Shown: positions 22,701 through 34,642, counted from the stretch's first letter. The stretch: 64,000 nt of DNA from Cyanophora paradoxa (GCA_004431415.1 QPMI01000005.1:558001-622000), one strand, 5' to 3'. Notes: generated from the sequence alone by a model not told the origin. Translations and numbers: made by a program.

Positions 22701-25700
22701 ACTGGCGGAGGGCGCCGAGGAGGACGCCGGGGGTGCTGGCGGGGTTGTCGCGGCACAGCGTCGCCGACGACTCGACGCTCCCGTGGACGCCCTCGCCCAC
22801 CATGTCGCCGCCCTCGCTCCACGCAAGCCCCGAGCACAGCACGTGCGCCGCCTCCTGCGCGCCCGCCGCTTAAACAAACAAACAAACAAGGAGGCGGAGA
22901 GCAAGGGCGAAATGACCTGCACGGTGGAGGTGACGAGGCCGGCGCCGGGGTACACGAGGCCGGCGGAGGGGCCCCCGGCGCTGGCGATCGTCTGAGGGAA
23001 GAAGTCCAGCTCCAGGAGGTACTGGCCCTGCAGAAGCGGCGGAGCGGCGAGAGGCGGAGGCGGTGAGCGATGGGGGAAGCGGAGGGAGCAAGTAAGGGGT
23101 CGGACCCGGTCGGGCTTGGTGGCGGCCTGCTTGGCGACCGACGTGAGCTCCCGCTTCAGCTCCGCCGGGGCCGAGTCCCCGGCGGCCAGCCAGGCCTTCA
23201 CGCCCTCCACCTTCTCGTAGCTGCCGCGCGGCCCGCCGGACAGTCAGTAAGCCGCCGCGCCGCGACGCGTGAAGGCGCGCGCGCGTCCAGGCCGCACCGG
23301 AGGAGGACGTAGGCGGCCAGGGCCACGGACTGGTCCCGAAGGTGGTACTGCCCCGTCATCCCCTTGATCTGCGGCGAGCGCGGCGCGGCGCCGGTCGGTC
23401 GGTGCGAGAGCGGCGAGGGTTCGAGTCTGGGCGGGGCACCTTCTCGGCGAGCGCGCGGAGCAGGTCGGGTAGGAGGGAGTGGGCGACGAAGGCGGGGAGG
23501 AGCCGCCGCGCGAGCAGCAGGGCCGCCCGGTCGTACCGCTGGCTCCCCGCCGAGCGCCGGAAGAGGTCCAGGACGGCTCCGAGGAGCCCGCGGTACTCCC
23601 CGCAGGCCTCGACGATCGAGAGGGCGCCCCGAAGCTGCTCCTCCGTGGGGAGCTCCCAGGGCGGCCACTCCGGCCCCGCGTCCGGCGCGTCCTCGCCCCC
23701 GGCCCCGGCCCCGGCGGCGGCATGGGCCCGGGCGCTCGGCGGCGGCGCCGGCGCGTCGGCCATCCCGCGCCGGTCTCGTGCCGTGGGGACGGCGGCTCCC
23801 GCAGGGACCGCTGCACGTGGGCGAGGGTCCAGCCCGCCAGCGCGAGCCGCTCGCAGGGGTACAGGCCCGCGATGGCCGCGGCGGGGTACTCGAGGTCCTG
23901 CGGGGGGAGGGAACGTGAGGAGGGCGGGGAGTAAGAGGCGAGGGGAAGACGCGGGGGCGCACCCGGTGGCGGGAGAGGGAGGTTACGGAGGGGGACGAGA
24001 TCGAGGAGGAGGACGGGCCGGCGGCGGGCGCGGCGGGCGCGGAGGAGGAGGCGGGCGCGGCAGGGACGAAAGTCGCGCTCGGGGCCGGAGTCGGGGGCGG
24101 CGGGTGGTAGACGAAGCGGTGCGCGGAGGGGGCGGCGGCGGTGCAGGAGGAGGGGCGGGCGGTGGCGGGCGGGAGGGGCGGGTCGCGCGGGGGCGCCCCC
24201 GGGCCCTCCATCGCGCTGCTGCGGGGCGTCTCTCCGGCCGCCCCCGCGGGGCCCGCCGCGACCGCCAGGCGCCGCTCCCGCTCCGCCGCGAACGCCTCGT
24301 ACTGCGCGAGCGGGCGCGGGTCGGACGGGGCCGGCGGCGGCGGCGGGGCGGGGCGGGGCGGGGCGGGGCGGGGCGGGCGCACGGCGGCTGTGAGGGAGCG
24401 CTCCCACTGGTGGAGGTAGGCGCCGGACGGCGAGTCGCCGTCGTCGAGGGCCAGCGCCCCGACGAAGGCGTACACGCGGCACTTGGCGGACGCGAGCCGC
24501 GCCGCGGCCTCCGCCGCGCGCGCCGCCGCCTCGCCGGCCTCGGCCGGCGGCACCATGGCCGAGCCGGCCCGCAGGTCCGGGCTGCCGTCGTCCCGCAGGG
24601 AGGGGATCTCCTCCAGGAGCCGCAGCTGGAAGTACCCGTCGGTGCCCTCGGGCGGGGCCGGCGGCTCCAGCGCGCCCCGCAGGACGAGCTCGCGCCGGTG
24701 CCGCTCCCGAGAGAAGAGCCCCCGCCGGGCCAGCTCGCCGAAGAGGCCGACGATGCGCTCCCGCGCGGCGCCGGAGGCCGCCAGCGGCGCCAGGCGGAGC
24801 AGCGTGTCCACGAGGCCGCGCTGGAGGCGGACGACGGCGTACTCGGCCTGGGACTCCGGGGCGGCCCCCGGCGGGGCCGTCTCGATGGCCGCCGCGCACA
24901 TCGCGTCGGCGTGGCGCCGCGCGATGGACGCCGCCAGCGCCGTCCGCAGCGGGTGGGCGTCCGTGGCGCAGTAGGGGCCCGGCGCCGCGGCCGGCAGCGC
25001 GAGGGCCGGGCCGGGCGCCGTGGCCGGGAGCGCCAGGGCCCAGCGGCAGATCGTGTCGAGGAGGCACTGCGAGGGGCCTGCGCCAGGGGGTACCCCGACG
25101 GCTCCAGCGCCCCCGGATCGCCTTAAAGACTCGCTCCACGTCCCCGTGCGAGGAGAACTCGTCGAGCGCCTGCGCTGGCGTCAGGTGGGGCGCGCGCGGC
25201 GGGGCGGGGCGGGGCGGGGCGGGGCGGCGGGCCTGGATGAGGACGGGGGTGGTGCGGGCGGCGTGGAGGGGCTTGGAGGGGGCGGATCGCTCGCGGAGGC
25301 GCTGGAAGCGCCGCTCGACCTCGGCGTCCTGGGGGTTGGAGGGGCCGGCGGGGGCGGCGGGCGGCGGGGGCAGCGGGAGCGGGGCGGCGGGCAGGCGGCC
25401 TCGACACGGGCGAGGAGGGAGCGGAGCTCGGCCGCCTCGGGCCAGCGCGGCGCGTCCGGCACGGCCGCCGCGACGTAGCGGAGGCAGAGGCGGACGACGG
25501 AGGCGACGCGGGCGGGGGAGGGCGCCGGGGCCGCGCCGCGCGCCGGGGCGGCGACGAGGCGGCGGGCCCGGGGCAGGAGCCACTCGAGGAGCGAGCGGAA
25601 GGGCGCGTGGGAGCGGCAGAGGTCCGGCAGGAGGTGCGGGAGCAGCGGGAAGGCGTAGTGGCCCAGGTGCTCCTCGTCGGCCGGCGAGGCGCACGCCGCG

Positions 25701-27085
25701 GCGGCCGAGAGGAGCGAGAGGTACCAGGGGTACAGGACCTTCGGGTCCAGCAGGCCCTTCGCCGAGTGCCAGAGAAGCAGCCGCGTGCCGTACGCCCACT
25801 TGAGGAACGAAGCGCGGTCGATGGCGATCGAGGAGGGCTCGCCCGCCGCCGCTGCCGCCGCCGCCGCCGTTGCCGGAGCCGGGCGCTGCTTCTGGGAGGC
25901 GGGGGCCGCCGCCGCCGCGGAGGCCGCGGGCAGCGCCGGGGCGGACGCCCGTAGCGAGGCCGGGATGAGCGCTTCGAGGTACTTGACGAGGGTTTGGGTC
26001 CACTGGGTCGACCGTTGCTGCGCGCGGCGCCGGCGTCGGCGTCGACGCCGGGGCGGGGCGGGGCGGGGCGCGCGGGGCGGCGGGGGTACGCCGAATGCGC
26101 ACCTCGGCCGAGTTGGCGCGCGAGGGGTGGTACTGGTTCAGGTAGATGACTTTCACGTACCTGGGGGGCGAGGCTCGGCCTGGGGTACGGGGGCGGGGCG
26201 GGGCGGGGCGCGGGGGTGCGGCGCACCACGTGGCACGGAGGATGGGTACCTGGTTCTCCACCAGCATATCCAGGAGGGTTTGGCCCTTGAATCTGCGGCG
26301 GGGGTTCAGTGGGCCGGCTCGGCGAAGGGCGGGGGCGGGGGCGCCGGGGCCGGGGCTGGCGCTCACCCGTGCGGGACGGTCGACGCGAGCTCTCGCAGGG
26401 GCGTGAAGGAGGGCGTTCCCGGCTGCAAGTCGTCCTGCCGCGCGGGGTACGAGAGCTCGCTGATCCACTTCTTCCGGAGAGAATCGTCGGCCTGCATGAC
26501 TTGCGTGGGGAACTGCACGGTGGCCTTCGGCAGAGGAAGCGCGAGCGCCTGCGCGAGGGCGAAACGCGCGCGTATCAGGGGAACAGGCGAATGCAACGCC
26601 GGCTGAGCCCCGCGTGCCTGCGACTTGGAGCGCAGGGCCATTTCTCGCAGCTTCGTCACTTTGTCCCGGAAGTCCTTCTCTTGGATCAATGTGAAGACCT
26701 TCTTGAAAGTCTCGTACTCATCGTTCGCCTGCTGTGTGCCGAACCGCACGAGTTACGACAGGGCCCTCGGGGGCGGACGCAGCGCGGCCTCCCGCTCCGC
26801 TCGCACCTCGATGCCGAAAGTCTCCCAGTGGCCCGACCCAACGGTGGTCTTGTCGATGCGCTCCTCTGGCGCATTAGCTGGCACCGGATAGAAGTCCGGA
26901 ACGCCGAGCTTCCTGGAGCCACGGGAGAGATCCTTCATGCTTGGAGGCTTAAGCACATACGGCTTGAGCCGGTTGCGTGGGGCGGTGAGGGGAGACCCAT
27001 GAAGTCTGGGCCATTCACTTGGGTTAGCCGGCCGGGGCGAGAACTGCGCTCGCGACGTGGCGGGGAACGCCCTAGGACGACGCAC
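19766..27085 (-). CDS. MED12: Mediator complex subunit 12 (MED12), about 2000 residues, many short introns
   Basis: MED12 is the scaffold of the Mediator kinase module in the nucleus and activates the CDK8-cyclin C pair. Exon 1 (27085-26807) carries the family signature KLGVPDFYPVPANAPEE. Exon 2 is 26731-26367. Exons 3 and 4 (26292-26227, then from 26160) give VPILRATWYVKVIYLNQ, which matches plant MED12 (VPLLRATWFIKVTYLNQ). The region at 25.5-25.8 kb (KGLLDPKVLYPWYLSLL, HYAFPLLPHLLPDL) matches the next conserved block. The far C-terminal part is Ala/Pro/Gly-rich with a Q9 tract (about 22340-22370), as is common in MED12. In-frame TAA near 26753 is removed by the 75-nt intron 26732-26806. Stop is TAG at 19766. 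Most later exon joins are not resolved. The gene is divergent from KAT14, and its 3' half has been copied to 6.4, 35.8 and 40.0 kb. Confidence 0.88.
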
Positions 27086-27516
27086 CGGATGGGCCCCCCG
27101 ACCCCTCGCTTCGCCTGGAGCGACATGCTGCCCGGCGAAGCGCGGGGGCTGTGTTCGATTCGAGCCGCCGCCGCCCGTAAGCTTCTACGTGTGCTCTAGA
27201 ATCATCGCTCAACCGCAGCGAGTCGCTCAAAGATCGGAGGCGGCTCTCAGCTCGTGCGACAAGCGCCTGTAGGGGGGCGAAATTTCTTCCCCCCCTCTCG
27301 TCGGGTTTTGTCGGACTCCGGTGGGAGTCCGGCCTCGCTCGCCGTTCGGAGAGCGCTGCGATGTTAGACAAGGTGGGTTTCGCTGCAATCCGTGGGCTCC
27401 GCCTCCAGGACTTGCGTCCGTCCTTGCACCGATGGCGCTGAGCGACTGGGACGTCCGCTTTCCGCTTTCCTCACGCCTTCCGTGTCGCAGAAGTCGAAAA
27501 AGAAGTTCCGCCCGCC
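27086..27516. promoter_or_regulatory. Bidirectional promoter region between MED12 and the KAT14-like gene
   Basis: About 430 bp separate the two ATGs, and the genes are transcribed away from each other. No TATA box seen on either side; the core is GC-rich. Shared regulation of two transcription co-activators is an inference from layout. Confidence 0.5.
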
Positions 27517-29542
27517 ATGCTCCGTCCTCGTACGCTCCCACCGCGGTTTGAGCTGGCCCACCTGACGGCCGCGCAGTCCCCAGACGAGGAGCTGGCGCTC
27601 GTCGATCTCATCGAGACGGAGCATGCGGATGAGCTAGAGACACAGCCCGCCATGGCCCGGCTGCGGCGGAAACTGCTCCTCAACCAGGTAGCCGCCTCGC
27701 GCGGGCGCAGCTCGCGCCGGCCTCAGGCGGGCGGGGCTCTTTGCAGGTCCGGCGAGAGCGCGGGCTCCCTCTCTTCGACATCGACGCGCGAGTCACACGG
27801 CTGAATGAGCGGATCAAGCGCTCAGACCAGCAGTATACGATCTACGTGGAAGAGAACGAGCAGACGACGCCGCCAGCTAACCAGCCGCCCGTCCGGCCCG
27901 CCGCCGCGCGGGCGTACGAAGCGATTGCGGCGCAGGCGGCCGCGGCCGCAGCAGCGTCGTCGAGTTCCTCCCACCACCACCAGCAACCCTCGCCGCGCGG
28001 CATCTCGCCCCGTGGCATTTCGCCCCGCGGCCCCTCCCCTCGCGCCTCCTCCTCCTCCTCCTTATCGGCTTCCATCGCCAGCCCCCGCGGCCGTTCATCC
28101 CGATCCCTCGCCGCTCAAGCCGCCGCACAGGCGGCGTCAACAGCGTCGTCGTCCTCGGCGGCGGCGGCGCCAGCGCCCGCCTCCGCTCCTGCCGCCGAGA
28201 GGGCCGCCCCCTCGCCCCCGCCCAAGCGCCCCGCCTCCCCCCCACCTCCCCCGACCGTCAAGCTCATCCCCGTGCGCGCCTCCCGTACCCCCACGTGCCC
28301 CGGCTGATGACCCCGCGCAGCTGGGGCGCGGGGTGTACCCCTGGGTCCCCGTCCACGGTGCCTTCGAGTCGACGCTGCTCGGCGGCTGGCACACGGAGCC
28401 CTCCTACGTCGTCGCCGGCGCCACCGGCCGCGTTCTCAAGGTCCGTGTACCCCCCTCCTTTCCGCCGGCGCGCCCCCGACGCGTGGCCGCCGCAGCCGTA
28501 CATTCGGCGGGACTCGGAGACGCGGCCGCGTCACGTGGCGCTGCTGGAGGAGCTGGTCGCCACAGCGAGGCGGTGCGGCCCGCCGCCGCGCGCCGGGCCC
28601 TCTCCCGTCCCGCGACGCCCGCCCGCCCGCAGGCTCGGCACCGCGCGCGACGTGGCGGGGCCCTACCAGCGGGCGCCCATCGACTACTGCCACCTGCAGC
28701 CGCACCTGGTCCCGCAGGTCCGCCCCGCCGCTGTACCCCCGCCCGCAGCCCGCCGACCCGCCCCGCGCGCAGGCGAACCGCCTCCTTTCAGAGGTCCTGT
28801 GGCCGAACATCGACAGTGAGCCGTACCCCTCCTGCTTCGCTGTGCCCCGCCCACGCGCCGCCGCAGCCTCTGAGGCGGCCGCGGCGTTCCCGGAGCTCAC
28901 CGCTGTCGCCCTGTACCGCAAGCGCGTCATCGGCTGCGCCGTCATGACCAACCGGGGGTACGCCTGCTGTCTCGGGATCGCTGTACCCCGGTCTGACGAG
29001 GCTTCAGGTACGTGCTGTACCTCGGAGTGGACCCGCACTGGCGCCGCTCGGGCGTGGCCTCTTTTCTTCTGTACTCCATCCTTCAGGCAGGCCGTACCCC
29101 CCCTCTCCTCGGAGGCCCCCTTCGCCCTGTCCCTGACGCGGGCCTCGGCAGCTGTGCCCGGCGCGGGACGCCACCGCCCACGCGGGGGCGGACAACGGCG
29201 CCGGCGCGGCCTTCCTCCAGGTACCCCCCCCTTCCCCCCCCCCCCCAACCCCCCGTTCGCCCTCTCGTGCAGTAACTGACCCGTCGGCCGCAGCGGTTCG
29301 GCTTTCGGGCGGAGCGGTTCGTGGTGGACTACTACCGGAAGCAGTGGCAGCTCGGGAACGTCGCCTGCAGGCACGGCCTCTTCTTCCGGCTCCGGGGGGC
29401 GGGCCGCGGGCCGCAGCCGCCGCCCGGCGCGAGCCTCCCGCCCTCGGGCTCCCCCGCCCCCTCGGGGCGCCCCTCGCCCAACCCGTCCCCGCCCGCCGCC
29501 ATGATGCGCGCCCGCTCCTCTCCCATTCCCGCCGCGCAATGA
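27517..29542 (+). CDS. KAT14: KAT14/CSRP2BP-like GNAT histone acetyltransferase
   Basis: Exons 27517-27687, 27747-28271, 28321-28440, 28496-28717, 28773-28815, 28867-28957, 29008-29086, 29152-29220 and 29294-29542 give 522 residues with every phase closing. In animals KAT14 acetylates histones as part of the ATAC complex. The C-terminal half matches it block by block: PYIRRDSETRPRHVALLEEL, RAPIDYCHLQPHLVPQ, NRLLSEVLWPNID, AVALYRKRVIGCAVMTNRG, then the acetyl-CoA loop HWRRSGVASFLLYSILQ and RFGFRAERFVVDYYRKQ. The N-terminal part is an acidic helix plus a long Ala/Ser/Pro/Arg linker. Seven of eight introns carry GTACCCC near the donor. Intron 7 is GC-AG (CAG|GCAGGC). This is the only complete copy; three broken ones lie at 2.0-3.2, 35.6 and 47.3 kb. 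Confidence 0.9.
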
Positions 29543-29818
29543 GTTCTGTGTTCTTGCGCGGATGTTTCCCATTGGCACTTAATCTTGAGAACAGTAAAAC
29601 ACGCCATACGTATATACTTCCCGCCCCCCGGGGCCCCCCCACCACCCCCCTCCCGGGGGAGCCCGAAGTTCAACGAAGTTCCGAAGTTCAACGGTTTAGA
29701 AAGTTTCGAATGTATCCTCTAATAATTTCGCTCCGAGGCTCAATTGCAAGAGTCTGACTATATAAACTCTCTGACACATTCTTTATAGCTATGAGCAGTT
29801 TCAGATCAGATTCAAATG
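29543..29818. other. Tail-to-tail spacer between KAT14 and F-box gene 3
   Basis: Short spacer with C/G runs (29630-29660) and AT-rich DNA nearer the F-box stop. No gene. It holds the 3' ends of both convergent genes. Confidence 0.5.
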
Positions 29819-31658
29819 CTACAATTTGAAAACATGAAAATGGGGCCTCACTATTTTGGAGTTTCTGAACCAATTCTCGAAAATAGTCTCAGCGCCACGT
29901 ATCGAGTAATGCACAAAAAGTTTCAAACGAACAGAAAGCCCAGGATGGCTCTCTGGCGTAAGGACGAGCAACTCGCGAAAAGGAGCGAGTTCTAGAACGG
30001 CGTCGTTACCAAAAGACATCTGGCAGGAAAGAGAGAGCCGGCGGAGCTGGGGCCCGCAAGAGGCTACTGCTGCAAGGGCCTCTCGGGCGGGGACAGCGCG
30101 GTTGAGCTTCAAATCTACAACAGAAGATGCCGCGAGAGCAGCCTCTACGAGCTCGCCAAGGCGTACGGCGTCGATGGGGCCGCCATTGTCCACAGTGCGG
30201 ATGCGGACCATGCACTCCTCGAGCCCCCGTCCGGACCGGCTGCGGAGCAGCGCCGCGCCGGCGCGCAGGAGCCCCGCGCCCCCGTCCGCCGCCTCAGAGA
30301 GGCTCAAGGTGAGGTTGAGCGCCTTGAGCCGCTCCAGGCGGCCCAGGGCGGGCAGGAGGGCGGCGCAGTCCGGCCAGACCTGCGCGGGGAATCAGGTGAG
30401 CCGGAAGAAGGCAGCACCAGGCAGCGCAAGAAGGGAGCGGACCGCGATGGAGAGCTCTTCGAGAGAGGTGAAGAGCAGCACGGAGGCGAGCCACTGGGCG
30501 TTGAGAGACCGCAGGGACTCGTTCAGGACCAGCTTGCGCAGCTTTGCGCCGGACGGGCCCGCAGCGATCGCGGCGAGCGCGTCCGCGACGTGCTCGTCAA
30601 GCGACGCGATAGACACGATGAGCTCCTCCAGGTGCGCGCAGCCCGCGATCTCCTGCAGCGCCTCGCCGCCTTCAACCCGTGCGTTCAGCGAGCGCAGCGC
30701 TGGGAAAGCCGCAACCAGGCGGGCCTGCGGGGCGACAGGGAGTGACAACGCAATCATGCACGAGATGCTGGCAAGACTTACGACGCGCTGCTTCGACAGT
30801 CCGGTTCCGTGATCAGACTTGAACTCCCGGAGTGCTGGCGCACAGCCTGGACGAGATATGAGCGAACAGATAATAAAGCACTGCAAAGAGGGCCGAACCT
30901 GGATTCGCCATCATAGCGAGCGCCTCTGCAAAGCACGAGCGGGGCACGTTCATCGACTTCAGGGGTGCTGGCGCGAGGGCCAACATGAACAAGGCCGCCA
31001 CATGCTCCAGGGACATAGAAATGAGCCCCAGCTCGCGCTGAATGTCGGTCGAGCGCCACCAATACCAATCAGCTCCAAAGTCGATCGACTCCAGCGGAAC
31101 CGCAGCAGTTGCAGCAGAAGCGAGCAGGCCTGCGCGGGCGGGTGAGGATGGGGCAGCAAGTGGCAAGCGCAAGCACCCCGCACCAGCAATTCGATTTGCA
31201 TTGTCTTGAGCGTGCTGCATCATCTTTCCATCGCCCTCGTCGATGTTCTCGTCTTCCCACAAGGAAGACAGGACAAGTCTAATGTCCAGATGTTTCACAC
31301 CGAGCATCTGGCGGCTTCCGAGGCGTTCTGCGAAGCGCTGAAGCTGTTTTTGAAAGATCTTCGCCTGCAACTCCGTGTCTTTTGCGCCTGGAACTACGTC
31401 GGCGTCTACAGTAATGCTCTTCCAGAGCACGCCAGGCAGCAGCTGCCGGAACCGCCGATCTACGGCCCACAGCTTCGATTCCTCGTACGCCTTCCCGGCA
31501 TCGAGGTTGCTGAAGATCTGCTGCACCAGCGCGTCCGGCAGGCGCGCGAAGGGATTCGAATCCTGCTGCCCGCTGCAGCTGGCCGCCTCCGAGGGGCCTG
31601 CCGCGCTGCTGGAGGGCTCCATCTTGCGGCTGCGCTTCGCTGATCGCTCTTGGTCCAT
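29819..31658 (-). CDS. F-box/LRR-like protein, paralogue 3
   Basis: Exons on the minus strand: 31658-31184, 31129-30899, 30846-30782, 30724-30443 and 30379-29819, 537 residues, all phases closing. Start MDQERSAKRSRKMEPSSS; F-box NPFARLPDALVQQIFSN and KLWAVDRRFRQLLPGVLWK; LRR-like LEELIVSIASLDEH and AAVASCGPQLRRLSLSC. Intron 3 has a textbook donor (GTC|GTAAGT), useful as the reference for the altered donor in paralogue 5. It lies tail-to-tail with the intact KAT14 gene, which may be the ancestral arrangement. Probable SCF ubiquitin ligase adaptor by family. Confidence 0.88.
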
Positions 31659-32370
31659 CGTTAACGTTGCTGCTTCGCGGCCGTTCCTTCTCGCGGCGGA
31701 GCGGGCCGGCAGCGAGCGGCGAGCTACAGGTATCGCGGTGCTGCCTGGCGTACGCGGCAGAGCCAAACGATCCGGATCCAAGCGCTGGAGCACGCCGAGC
31801 GACGCGTCTACGTATACCCGTTTTACTTGTCGCCCCGGTTGTTTTTTCGCGGTGTTGCAAACTGCTCCAGCGCTAGCAGAGGACCGTCACGGCGTACCAG
31901 CACATGTACCGCGGGCCGTACAGGCTGCACGTAGCCGCTGTACAGCCCAGTGAGCCCACTAGCTTCGGCTCTCGTACAGCCGTTGCCAAGTTGGGCTGTC
32001 ATTATATATATGTCGATCGCGATATCATAGTATAATTGCTCTAGATCTGCACACGCGTACGGGGCCTCAGGGCTGTCATTCAATGATTGCTGTCATGCAT
32101 TGTCAGGCCTGATCATGAGGGCCAGCCCCTGCAGGGCCACTGGGCCAGGCCTAGGAGGGCGGGCCCGCGGCTCCCACCCCCGGCGCCTCCGAGGTCATCG
32201 GCGGCGGCGGCGGCGGCGGCAAGGGCTGCCAGGCTGCCAGGCTGGCGCTCGTTCTTCGCAGTGCACACGTGGGCACTGAAAGGACAGCGACCCTCTAGCT
32301 AGCTATAGCGCTAAGGCTTGAATCCGTTTCTTTTGGAACAAGGCCGCATGCCCTCGCCGCTTGCTGTCTG
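31659..32370. other. F-box gene 3 leader and spacer
   Basis: 31659-31860 is the nucleotide-conserved leader shared with F-box genes 2 and 4. The rest is spacer with a short TATATATA stretch (about 32002-32010), a CGG-type trinucleotide run at about 32200-32220, and no gene seen. Confidence 0.5.
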
Positions 32371-34212
32371 TCAGCTGGGGGCCGGGGCGGGGGCGGGGCC
32401 GCCGGGGCGGCGGATCCGGACTGCGGAGCGCGTGGGGCGGGAGGGCGCCGGTGGGGCCGAGGCAGGAGCAGGGGCCGGGGCAGGGATTAATATTGGGGCA
32501 GGGGCCGGGGCCGGTGCGGAGCGGACGACGTGGCCCCAGGCTACCGCCGCGATGGCGGCGGCCCTGGGCGAGACTCTGGCCGCGCCCATGTGCGCCCCCG
32601 CGCATGCCGAGGTCCCGGGTAGGAAGCGGGCGGCCCCCGCGGCGGCGGCGGCGCCCGGCTCCGGGGCGCGGCGGATCCCGTTCGCCCAGCCGCACGCCTC
32701 CTCCCCGCAGAGGTCGAAGACGCAGGGCGCAGGCTCCTCGACCACCCGCCCCTTCCCGTCCCGCCGCATCACTGCCCGGAGTCAGGGGGGTACGGGGGGC
32801 GAGAGGGGAGGGGGGGGAGGAGGGGGGGGGAGGCGCGCCGTGGAGGCGGTACCCGAAGTAATCGCCCTCGTTGTGGGGGTACACGATGGCGCCGAGGGCC
32901 CCGTGATGCTTCGGCCTCGCCAACACGTTTCGCTGCGCGCCGGTTCACGGTTGGCGGGCCCTAAGCGGCGGGGGGAGGGGGCGGGGCGGGCCCCAGGCTG
33001 GGCGCCGGCGGGGCCGGGGACGGGCGGACCAGGTTCTCGCGCTGGGCGGGGGTAGGGGCCTCCGCCTCGACCTTCACGAGGAGCGACGTGCCGTTGGAGA
33101 GGGTACAGGCGAATTCGAAGGGGCCGGCGCCGGCCTCCGGATCCCCGGCCTCGTAGCGCGGGCCGAGGCGGAATGCGCGGAGCGTAGCCGCCGCCCGCGC
33201 CGCGAGCGCCGACGGCAATCGTTCTGCCGCGACCCCCGGTCGGCGCCGGCGCCGGCGCCGGCGCGGGGCGGGCGGGCGGGAAGAGAGGAAAAGGCGCACC
33301 TCCCGTGAATGAATCGAGGGCGGGGCGGTCCAGCGACCCCTCGAGGCCTTCGCGGCGCACCTGCTCCCCCGCGATCCGACTGGCCAGCTGCGCCCGCGGC
33401 CCGGCCCCGTCAGGCGGCGGGAAGGCGGGGGCGGGGCGGGGCGGGGGCGGGGCGGGGGCGCGGCGAATGGGGGGGACGCGCGAAGGGGTACACGTCGAGG
33501 AGGGCCTCCAGCAGCTCCCGCACGGCGTTCACGTCCAGGCACGCCGACGTCCGTTCGGGCAGAGCTTCCTGCGGCGGGTCGGGGGGGGGGGGTAGGGGGA
33601 GGAGAAGGGCCCGGGGGGGTACGGTACGGGGCGCACGAGGACGTAAGGAAAGCAGGGGAGGCGAACGAAGCGCTGGTGGAGGCCCTGCCGCGGGTACAGG
33701 CGGAAGCGCACGCGCGGGGCGAAGCGGTCCCGCGCCCACCGGACGAACTTGGGGCCGATCCCGCCGCAGCGGAGGCAGAGCTCGTCCCGCTCGTCCGCCG
33801 TCGTCGGGCAGGCGTCGGCGGCGAACTCCACCCAGCGCAGCGTCCCGCTTTCGCTCTCCGCCGGCAGGAACACCTCTTCGGACGGGTCCGTCGTCTCCGC
33901 GCGCCCCGCCGCCGCCGCCACCGCCGCCACCAGCTTCCGCACGCTCTCCATAGGCACGCCGTACGCCCAGAAGCACGGGCCCCACTCCCCGCCCCGCGCC
34001 GGCGTCTCCTCGTACGTCTCCGCGCACACGAGCGGCATCGGGACGCTCCCCGCCGTGCCGGCGACGTTGTACGGAACGTCGAACTGCGCATGCGCGGCGT
34101 GTTAGGCGGCGTGCGCGGCGCGGCAGCGCGGGGGGCGCCGCCTGCGCGCGGCGCGTACCCAGAAGAGGACGCGGTACGCCTTGCCGGGCGTCATCCTCGC
34201 GGCTGGCTCCAT
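32371..34212 (-). CDS. Unrecognised spliced gene
   Basis: I do not recognise the family. The start is likely ATG 34212 (MEPAARMTPGKAYRVLFW), spliced across a GTACGC..GCGCAG intron into FDVPYNVAGTAGSVPMPL. The longest exon (about 34085-33610) reads ETYEETPARGGEWGPCFWAY and includes ADERDELCLRCGGIGPKF, a possible CXXC. Later exons: ERTSACLDVNAVRELLEALL, FEFACTLSNGTSLLVKVEAE, HHGALGAIVYPHNEGDYFGY and APCVFDLCGEEACGWANG. The end is Ala/Pro-rich and its stop (near 32371) is uncertain. Introns carry GTACCCC on the sense strand, which supports real transcription from the minus strand. No signal peptide or clear membrane segment. Confidence 0.55.
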
Positions 34213-34516
34213 CGATCAACGCGAGTGCGCTCGCGCTGCTAGCGCTCCCGCCTCACCGCCTCGATCGCCGCTGCTCCACACGCGGCGCGCACTAGCTACC
34301 CGTCCGAGTTGTCGTCCCCCGACTCCCCGCCGAGTCCGCGAGACACCGTCGCCGCCCGCGTGCTGCTGCGCAAGCTAGCGGCACGCCCGACGCTGCAAGA
34401 CTCTGCGTCAAGCTGCTACCGCAGTGCACGATCCAGTGGCCCGCCTTGCTCTGCGACACGCCTTGACCCGGCGCTCTTGGTGCCGCACCGCTCCAAAGCG
34501 CCCTACCCCCGCAGGT

Positions 34517-34600
34517 GTTGCCAACTGGCCTGCAGGAAAGCCTGCAGGCCAGTTGGCAACGGCCTAGTCCTGCAGGCAAACCTGCAGGCCAGTTGGCAAC
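34517..34600. repeat. Hairpin repeat cluster, perfect 20-bp arms
   Basis: 34517-34536 and 34541-34560 are exact reverse complements with a 4-nt AAAG loop. The right arm is repeated exactly at 34581-34600, preceded by another CCTGCAGG at 34569-34576. No ORF or tRNA is involved. Confidence 0.9.
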
Positions 34601-34622
34601 GGCTCGTTGGCCAGCAGGAAAA

Positions 34623-34642
34623 CCTGCGCATGCATGCGCAGG
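34623..34642. repeat. Perfect 20-bp palindrome
   Basis: CCTGCGCATG joined to CATGCGCAGG without a loop, immediately downstream of the hairpin cluster. Confidence 0.85.

Noticed and set aside
26753-26755. In-frame TAA inside the first MED12 reading frame, suggesting stop-codon reassignment
   Set aside because: A normal 75-nt GT-AG intron (26732-26806) removes it and keeps the phase; no other gene here needs TAA to be read through.
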